The position numbers were made by a program, and so were the translations under genes. From Chelydra serpentina (lineage: Eukaryota; Chordata; Testudines; Chelydridae), in NCBI GenBank assembly GCA_037349315.1, contig JBAIAC010000026.1, forward strand, positions 5,766,001 to 5,830,000: a stretch of DNA of 64,000 nucleotides, in the 5' to 3' direction. The notes under the pieces were generated by a model that was given only the letters and a program-made list of their open reading frames with translations, was not told where the DNA came from and did no database searches. Below are positions 56,650 to 64,000 of the stretch, piece after piece (position 1 is the stretch's first letter; each line of letters begins with the position of its first letter).

Positions 56650-58600
56650 TTCTGGTGGGGAGGGGCAGGGCACTTCTTTAGTGCACCCCTCTCTGACTCC
56701 TAAACCAGGAGTTGCTACTGGAGATGGATCATCTCCACTGCTGAGCCTCCTCCCTGTTAAGCGGCTGCCCCCATGTCATGATCTCTAAAGCGGGAGTGGG
56801 CAGCTGACTGTAATCCACATTGCTGGAGTGTGCGCTGTGGAGTGGCCATTTTGCCGTGCTAACAAACGGCTGCTGCTAAGTCACACGATCGGTAGGTTCC
56901 CCTCCCCAGCCTGGCTCTGGGTAGATGGGTTGGGAGTCATTCTTAGGTGGTTTTGTTCCTGTCTTTGCCTCCCATCACTAGGAGCTTTTAATATGGAAGG
57001 GTGGGAGGTCCCAAGCAGTAATGGTAGAAGGGAACCAACGTGGGCCATTTTTCCAGAGCTGAGTCACGTGTGTTCGAGTGTAATAACAATCTTCGGTGGA
57101 GAGGCACCTAGAGTTTGCCCAAACAAGGGCCACCTTGGCCAGTAGCCAGGGTTGGAGGGGCACAGACAGCACCTGCCTCCCACTAAAAGGAATTGTAGCT
57201 GATACCATCTCTAATTCAGAGAGGCAGCCTGGCACCGGAGACTACAGCTCCTTGGCTTGCCAGGCTGATCGGGTCAAAGCAGAGCGTTGAATGTTGGGAC
57301 ATGTAGTCTTTGCAGGCCATATGTGTGAATTAAAGATGTGGGCTGCATTGTAGAATCTCCTGGGCCATATTAGGGCTTCAAGGTTGACCTTCCCCACTCC
57401 TGGTGTAAAGGCTAAAGACTGGAGGCTGCTCTATTTGTCTTAAAGGGACAGCGTATTGGTAAAAGCCGCCAGGAACACTGCAGTGTCATAGGCCCAAGAC
57501 ATAATAAGCATGATGTATCGCTTTCCCTTATGTCTTATAATGTGGGGTGGGGTTTCTTACAAGGAATGTGTTCGGATTTTCTAAGTACAAAGCAATGAAC
57601 AAAGCTGAATTTGTGTGGCTAGCCTAGGCTGAGTTGTGGCTAGCGCTGGGGGAGAGCTGCATGTGGCCGACTGCATAGGGAAACACCAGCTCAGCCAAGC
57701 TCAGAGGACCCCCCGGCACCTGACTCTGTTTCTGGAGCTCAGTGCCTGGCCCAATGGATTAGGAAGCAGTGACACATGACTCTTCTCTCTGGCCCTGGCC
57801 CCCCACCCTACCCCTTGCCTATGGTGACAGTACAAGGCAATCCTCAGTCCCCTCCCACCCGCTCCTCCACTCTAATTCCCATCTTCCCCAAACCTCACCT
57901 CACCTCTGCTGGCTGGGATACCACTTAGGAGGCATCCTGGCTGAAGCCCCAGCTGCGTTATACACCCAGACAGGTGGGATTTTCAAGAGTGACTTAGGAA
58001 CACAAGTCCCCTTGAAAGTCAATAGCGTTTGTGCTCCTAAATCCCTTAGCCACACTCGAAAACTCAGCTACCTCTGGCTGCTTGCTTCCTCTCTGGTTGC
58101 TGTGGCTGTCCCAGGGAGGCAGTGTGGTTAGCAGTTACGCGTTTACAATGGTACCAGTGGTTCCAGGGAGCCGGGCCCATGCTCAGAAGGGGCCCCGGCT
58201 TGCTCCACTTGCACTGTGCCCCGAGACCCTGCCATCCCGCTGGCTCCCCCAAACCATCACTTACTCCTGGCTGAGGGCTCCTCTCTGCCCCCTAGCCCCA
58301 CCCCCTGCTCCTCTCTGCCCCCTGGCTGGCCCCCAGTGCACCCCAGCTCCGGGCAGTCTCTGCTTCCCACCACCTGTGGGGCCCTGCCAGTCTCCTCGCC
58401 GCCTGGGACTGGTGCAGAAGCTTGGCCAGTCTCAGGCAGTTGGGGGCGGGGGAGGACAGTGTGGGGGACTTGGCTGGGCCCCTTCAGGCAAGTGGGTCCT
58501 GAGTTAGCCCGGCTGGGGCAGCCCTGACCTGGCTGATCGCGCCACTCCTGAAGGGCTGGAGCGATTCCCGGCCCCCGGACCAGCCCTGGCTACGCTGCTG
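56650..58600. other. Intergenic DNA, no recognised gene
   Basis: GC-rich patches around 58100-58560 create overlapping open frames without recognisable homology. Confidence 0.35.
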
Positions 58601-58659
58601 GCTCAGCCTGGCAGACACAGTCGCCTCCCAACAGGGCCGGTGAGTGCAGCCAGGAGGCA

Positions 58660-58920
58660 GGGCGTGGGGGAGGGGGTCTCTTAGGGATCTGAGGGTGCTG
58701 GGCTGTGAGGGGGCAGGGAAGATCTGTGTGTTGGGGCACTAGGGAGTGGGGGGTGCTGGGCAGTTGTAGTGGGGCTGTGGGCAGGGATGGTGTTGCAAGG
58801 CGCTGGGCAGTTGTGGGAGGGTATGGGGGGGGCGCTGGGCATAGTGAGTCCAGGGGGACTCTGGCCATAGGGAGTCGGGGGGGATGTTGGGTGGGGGGCG
58901 GGGAGGCTGTGTGGCACGGC
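58660..58920. repeat. G-rich imperfect tandem repeat
   Basis: Repeated GCGCTGGGCAGTTGTGG-like units with many GGGG runs on the plus strand; possible quadruplex-forming tract. Confidence 0.5.
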
Positions 58921-58989
58921 ATGGGCTCACCCCCGACAAGAAGGGGCACGCTGGCAGCACAGGGCCGGGCAGGACACTGTGCGTCTGAC

Positions 58990-60235
58990 AACTACTGGTT
59001 TGTAAATAGTGCCCTCACGTTGGGCGGAGTGGGACTGCCCAGCCATACCATGCCCCTTGCCCGCCCCTCCCTCCGGGGACTGATCTCCCTGGGCCGTGCT
59101 CCATTGCCCCCATGGGGACCCACAAATATGTTTGGTGCTGGGCCCTGGCGGTTAGCACAACTCCTTACGGGCTGCCACTTCCCCTTTCTGTGCCAGCGAG
59201 CGGCTTTTTAAAATGCATCGCCTGTCCTAAGGGATAGGGGCCCGGCATCACTGATCTTATCTGCTTCAGCAATGCAACAGCTATTCAAGCCGCAGCTGGA
59301 TGGGGTGGAAAAGGGCCAACAGCCTTTAAAGGTGGGGGATGCGGTATCTTGAGCCAACACGGCCTTCTGGGACCAGAGGCTTTTTCTGGTAACTTACCCA
59401 TTGCCCAGGGAGAGGGCCAGAGACTTCTGCACTTAGGGACAAAGCTTTACAGTGAGAAAACAAGTACTTGTCTCCAATAAGTGCCATTAGCCTAGCGATT
59501 TCAAGCCTAGAGTAAAAGCAGCTGCATCTAAAACCCACTGGCTTGTCGCACAAAGTGCCACCAGCCTGTTTTCTTTGCCACTAACTTCCTGATGCAACGT
59601 GCCAGCAACAGAACGGAACCAAGATGCCAGAGTTTGGTTGCTGCGGCCTGAACAGCAGCATTCAGCTCTGCTTCTGGACTCCCGCAAGCCAAGCAGGGTC
59701 ATTCTGATGTCAGAGGCATTGGGCCCGGCCAAGCAGAGGGGGCCATGGGCCTTTGTGTGAAAGGTGCTATGCAAAGCCATTGTAAGAGGCTGGCGAGCCC
59801 TTTGCTGAGGCCATCTGTTTCCTTGCATTCAGAGCAGGGCACCCACCCCGCATGAATAAGCAGGAACCACGGTCATGTGTTGCTGCGACAGAGAGTGCAG
59901 AGCAGGTTGGGGGAAGGGGTGGAGCATAACTGACAACATTGGAAACTCCCAGTCTCTTTTCCCGACTGGGGGCCATTGCAGAATTCCTCCCTGCAATATA
60001 GTCCCATAGTGACCGGTCCATCTTCCTTCAGAGTCTGTCTGGTGATGGGGCTTTATCACTTCCCTTGGAAGCCATTCCACAGTCAAATGGAGCTCAGTTG
60101 TTAGCCTATTTTTCCATCCATCCAGTCTCAATGTACTTTTCATTCCAGGGAATTAAGAGCTGCATCTAATAATATCCTGTCTGCCTATAGCACACCCTAA
60201 GCATTAATATGTGAGGCCTCACATTCCCTTATGGT
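58990..60235. other. Intergenic DNA, no recognised feature
   Basis: No gene or complete repeat recognised. Confidence 0.35.
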
Positions 60236-60249
60236 GCCGGGAAGAAGTA

Positions 60250-60480
60250 CTGTACTATGTTCTTTCTTACAGCTGGGGAGACAGAGACCCAGACACCTCG
60301 CTGGCCTGATTTTCAGAAGTATTAAGCCACTTTCATGAGCATAAGTGGTGGGCGCTCCTCCATACGCCTGACAGCTGTCCCTGAGTGACTGCCCAAGGGC
60401 ACATGGTCATTGGGTAGCAAACCCGGGCCTCTGGCATCCTAAGCCATTTCCTGGTGTAACCACTAGGCAATACTCGCTGA
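60250..60480 (-). mobile_element. MIR-like SINE, inverted, worn
   Basis: GGGGAGACAGAGACCC, then TGCCCAAGGGCACATGG, AACCCGGGCCTCTGGC and TAACCACTAGGC follow the order of an inverted MIR. Confidence 0.5.
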
Positions 60481-61059
60481 CACCATCTGTGCTTACAAAT
60501 TCTGATTGTAGATTTACATAAAATCCAAGCAGCTCAGACAAGCAGCAGTGGCAGGGATTTTGCTTTGAAGGGGTGGGGGGCAGAGGGAGCGGAAGAGGAG
60601 CAGGGTGGGTGCTCTGCATAGGGAGTGAGGGGAGCTACTGAGACCTGGTGGGGGACACGGGCAGCTGGCTCCAGGCTGGGGAGGAGGGGTCCTGACAGTT
60701 CATGTCTCTCTTGCTGTCCCCGAGGTGTAGCTGCTCCCAGATCTGGATCACTCCGGGTCCTACCTACTCCCTGGTCCAATTGCAGGCTCCGCTTTAGCCC
60801 CGCTGTGTCCTGCTCTTGCCTCTGCCCCCCAACATATGGGCGCTGTTTATAGGGAACATGGTTCCCAGAATGTGTAGCAGAACAACCTATGGGAGTAGAA
60901 ACAGATCAGATCTCCCCATCCCCAGTATTTCCGTTCTGGGGGCACTAGCCCCCATTCCCCAGTTCCACTGCCCCTGCAGAGAAGACAGAAAAAAGTGATG
61001 GGGAGAAGAGAAAAGCCAGGCAGTAATACAGGAGCGGGAAGGTGGAGTATGCCAGCCTG

Positions 61060-61580
61060 AGGCTGGAATAGCCAGGAGCTCAGGGAGTTTTTCCTGGAAG
61101 GCCAACATATACTCCACCACTGAGCCCCCTTGGGAGGGCCATACCTTCCCACTGTAACCTCATTAAGTCCAACCCCCCTCCCCCGTACCGTTCCCCCACA
61201 GAGCAGTTCAAAGGGGACAATGCTGTAGGTTCCTGGGAGTCTCCTTGTGGGCCAACAGCAGGTGAGGTAAACATTTAACCCCTCCCTGAAGTGCTGGTCC
61301 CCACAAGTTTTCAATATTGTTTTAAGGTTCCATGAAATCTCTCAATTAGCCCATTAGCTTGGGGGTGGGAGGGAGACACTCTGAAGTGTTGAACCCCACA
61401 TTTTTCCCATAGCCCCTAGGGCAGACATAACCCCCTCCTTCCCCGATCAGCCAAAACCACACAGGGCAACCCCACCCGGCTGAATATCTCTAGCAAGGCA
61501 TCGGGCACCATGACTGTCTCTACAGAGGACAGTGCTACTGCTTCTGGGTAGCGGGTGGCATAAGCTACTACCAACCAAAT
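61060..61580 (-). pseudogene. Gypsy integrase catalytic core relic
   Basis: The minus-strand frame reads LVVAYATRYPEAVALSSVE, then FSRVGLPCVVLADRG, a stop, then GLWEKCGVQHF, SHPQANGLIERFHGTLK. The second Asp (LADRG) and the Glu (NGLIERF) of the DDE triad are kept. The first Asp (family VDYATRYPEA) is Ala here. Stop and frameshifts: inactive. Confidence 0.8.
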
Positions 61581-61581
61581 A

Positions 61582-61757
61582 GGGGGAGGGAGAGCTCAGT
61601 GGTTTGAGGATTGGCCTGCTAAACCCAGAGTTGTGAGTTCAATCCTTGAGGGGGCCATTTAGGGATCTGGGGCAAAAATTGGGGATTGGCCCTGCTTTGA
61701 GCAGGGGGTTGGACTAGATGACCTCCTAAGGTCCCTTCCAACCCTGAGATTCTATGA
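61582..61757 (+). mobile_element. tRNA-derived turtle SINE nested in Gypsy
   Basis: A box GAGCTCAGTGGTTTGAGG, B-box-like GAGTTGTGAGTTCAATCC, tail CCAACCCTGAGATTCTATGA. It splits the Gypsy integrase sequence. Confidence 0.9.
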
Positions 61758-61849
61758 CTTTCCCCCCCCACATCCAGGTAACTTTGCTATGACATCCATA
61801 GTGACCCTCTGAAGAGGTTTCTCTGTGCTGATTAGCAGGCTAAGGGCAG

Positions 61850-62060
61850 CCTGGACCTACCTCACCCTTGGGCACAGGTCACAGGCCTTACAGTATTTTG
61901 GCTCTGCCTCACACACCCCAGGCCAGTAGAAATTCTGGAGCAAGCTCTGTTTAGTGTGTGTATTCCCAATTTCCCATGGCTCCTGAGAAGGGTATAATAT
62001 GGGCCAGGCTGAGTAGCCGAAGTCAGTACTTTGTGGTACCACCAACTGTCTCTGTATTCC
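61850..62060 (-). pseudogene. Gypsy integrase zinc-binding (H2C2-like) region
   Basis: Minus strand: MVVPQSTDFGYSAWPI, then KQSLLQNFYWPGVCEAEPKY and CKACDLCPRVR. The QNFYWPG and CxxC parts are typical; the His pair appears lost. Confidence 0.75.
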
Positions 62061-62536
62061 CCAGGGCTCAGCGTTCCCAGGGAGTCCCTCTCACTAGAGT
62101 AGCCCCTGATCCCAGAGAAACCCTCTGGTTTCCTATCTGGGGGCTGCCTGGGGAGTCAGCTGCAGCCCTAGGTTTTTCTAGGGAAGGGTCAGTCAATTGT
62201 TCCTGTCTGAATTCCATAGCAGGAGCTGGGAGGCTGAGCTCAGCCTGGGACCTGCTCCCTGCCCCTCCCCAGGTCAGCTCATCAGCTGGACTCTGCTCAG
62301 CCCTGGCCATGCAATCAGAGCAGCTTCCCAGCATGCTCCCTTGCAGCCTGGGGTCAGAGACAAGGGCTGCTGCTTGCAGCCAAATGGCTTGGGGTCAGGA
62401 GTCTAAGTCATTCCCCAGCGAGACTTCTCTTGGCATCTGGGAAGTTGCACACCCCAACATCCTTAGGCCCCTGGGTGTCACCCCATCTGACCACGAGGGA
62501 AAGTCCCTAAATGGTCAAGAGTCAATCGGGGATAAT

Positions 62537-62974
62537 TCACGATCTCCAGAGTTCCTTGGCCCCTCCACCCCTGGGCCTTTTTCCATTCACAGCCACTGAG
62601 AAACAACGTTTTGTCGATTCCTCTCCTGGGTCTGAAATGGTCAGGTTTACTGATTGGGGCATCGGGGCTGGATCTGGTTCTACCATTGGTGGGGTCACTG
62701 TCACCTGAACCTGCTGTGGGCTACCACTAGCCCTTGGCCTCCCCAGCACCAGGCAGTGCATCACCTTCTGACCTTTCTCATTGCAATAAAAGCATTTCAG
62801 ATCCCTGGGTTCCTTGTTTGGGCCCCCGGTAGGGTTTCCTCCCCCCACCAATCTGGATTTGGCCCATTCCCTTCTCGGGAGGTCCTGGTTGGGGGTCAGT
62901 TTTGTGCCACTCTCCCCTGAATTTATCAAACCCGGTCCAACTATCTGCCTATTGGTCGGCCCATTTCCCATCAT
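62537..62974 (-). pseudogene. Gypsy gag C-terminal part with zinc knuckle
   Basis: A 145-residue open frame with CFYCNEKGQKVMHC at 62794-62753. This is a CCHC nucleic-acid-binding knuckle in which the usual His after four residues is Gln. The knuckle would bind the element's RNA in the gag particle. Confidence 0.72.
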
Positions 62975-62984
62975 GTCTGTAGGG

Positions 62985-63316
62985 TAGGCTGATCATATTT
63001 CCTTGAGACAAAAACGGGACGGGGAAACAAGGGGCAGCCGCAACAAGCCGCCCCTTGTCTCCCCGCTCAGCAGCTCGGCGGGGAGACGAGGGGCAGCCGC
63101 AACAAGCCGCCCCTGGTCTCCCCGCTCAGCTGCTCGGCGGGGAGACGAGGGGCAGCCGCAACAAGCCAGCGTTCAGTTTTTTACAAAAAAATAAAAACTA
63201 TATATAGTTTATTAAAAACGGGACAAAATTGACATTTATATTAAAACGACGGGACGGTCGGGAAACATGAAAAATACGGTACTGTCCCGTTTAAAACGGT
63301 ACGTATGGTCAGCCTA
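62985..63316. mobile_element. hAT MITE (TAGGCTGATCATA ends) nested in Gypsy gag
   Basis: Ends TAGGCTGATCATA and TATGGTCAGCCTA, with exact 8-bp duplication CTGTAGGG (62977-62984, 63317-63324). Inside, about 2.5 copies of a 60-bp unit with GGGGAGACGAGGGGCAGCC. 332 bp. Confidence 0.93.
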
Positions 63317-63528
63317 CTGTAGGGTCCTTGTCCATTGACCATGATTTTAGGTCAGGGGGCAGAGTTTGTAGAATTGTTCTAAACCCATTAATTCATAGGC
63401 CTCATCAACTGTGGATACCCTACCCCATTCCCCATTTTCTTATCTAACCCCTAATTTGAGTTGACACCTCACCATCATAGGCCAGACCCCCCATTTTCTG
63501 AACGCCTCAGAACCTCCTCCTGTACGTG

Positions 63529-63937
63529 TCAGGGGTCAATTTCCACTTTTGCAACCACGCTTGTTTGCCCTGTCCATAATCTGCATAGTCCTCTCTGGCC
63601 ATATGGGTGAAAATGTCTAAGGCCTTTCCCGACAGCAGTGGAGCCAGATTCCCATGTTCTCCTGCCCCACCTTGTTCCGTTCACATCCCATTTCAAAAGC
63701 ATTTTGAAACACATCCATGTCATCCCCTTGCCTGAAGGGAGGCAATAACTTGGAGTCTATGCCATCCACTGGGACAGGTACCTGGGGTCTGGCTCCACCT
63801 CCCGGGTCAGGTTTTTGCTGGCACTGTCCCTCCATATGGAGCTGATGTTGATGCTCCCTCTCTCTCCTCTTGCCTCTTGTCCTCCTCTCTCTCCTCAAGC
63901 TGGCGCTGCTTCTCCTGGTCTGCTCACTCTTGCTCAC
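63529..63937 (-). pseudogene. Gypsy gag N-terminal part
   Basis: Arg/Glu-rich coiled segment (RRERRTRGKRREREHQHQ), then PPFRQGDDMDVFQNAFEM, the conserved gag start of vertebrate Gypsy elements (F..GDD...F...FE). Frameshift after GIWLHCCRE. Confidence 0.7.
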
Positions 63938-64000
63938 TCACTGCAAGCAGCTGGGCTTCCAGATACAGTCTGTCCCTCTCCTGCTCTACCTGTAGATCTG

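Larger units (their letters stand above)
61060..64000 (-). mobile_element. Ty3/Gypsy retrotransposon, internally deleted, runs off right edge
   Basis: In minus-strand order: gag N-terminal part (63937-63317), a hAT MITE insertion, gag C-terminal part with a zinc knuckle (62974-62537), integrase zinc-binding region (62060-61850), a SINE insertion, and integrase core (61580-61060). No protease, reverse transcriptase or RNase H is seen between gag and integrase, so most of pol is deleted. No LTR identified within the window. Confidence 0.82.

Noticed and set aside
58590..58991. Pro-rich minus-strand frame of 133 codons
   Set aside because: Low-complexity translation of a G-rich tandem repeat.
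61958..62599. 213-codon plus-strand open frame
   Set aside because: Antisense to the Gypsy relic; no recognisable domain.

Overview
The window is vertebrate nuclear DNA, most likely from a turtle. It holds spliced genes with orthodox GT-AG introns, abundant CR1 LINEs with the (A)TTCTATGA-type tail, and three copies of the tRNA-headed, CR1-tailed SINE that I associate with turtles. It also holds many hAT MITEs, PIF/Harbinger repeats with a Myb-like gene, Penelope-like elements (PLEs) and a Ty3/Gypsy relic. Most long open frames here are chance or transposon relics.

Two host genes are present, arranged head to head. ZDHHC1 (palmitoyltransferase, minus strand) occupies about 450-19926. Six coding exons can be joined in frame (298 codons), from the initiator methionine to the start of the cytoplasmic tail; the remaining 3' exons lie off the left edge. 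SLC38A7 (SNAT7, lysosomal glutamine transporter, plus strand) occupies 42376-51521. Its ten coding exons join in frame into 462 codons plus stop, the family's usual length. A probable non-coding first exon and promoter with ZNF143-like and CRE motifs lies at 36785-36936. A CpG island at about 32030-32660 is the best candidate for the ZDHHC1 promoter. The 22 kb between the two start codons is filled with repeats.

Layout: 1-20 kb, ZDHHC1 exons, with a near full-length CR1 (1165-4672) and a degenerate PLE (13934-16027) in the introns or next to them. 21.4-28.0 kb, a 6.6-kb imperfect palindrome built from two inverted copies of a PIF/Harbinger Myb-gene element, invaded by a PLE, LTR pieces and two hAT MITEs. 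28-36.5 kb, CR1 copies, the CpG island, a minisatellite and a PLE end. 36.8-51.5 kb, SLC38A7, with MITEs in its introns and a GC-rich palindrome upstream of its first coding exon. 51.5-60.8 kb, downstream intergenic DNA with MITEs and a SINE. 61-64 kb, an internally deleted Gypsy element on the minus strand with a SINE and a MITE nested inside it.

The two most unusual signals are a hammerhead-ribozyme-like RNA motif recurring in six PLE ends with a changing but mostly still paired stem II, and the large foldback Harbinger structure.
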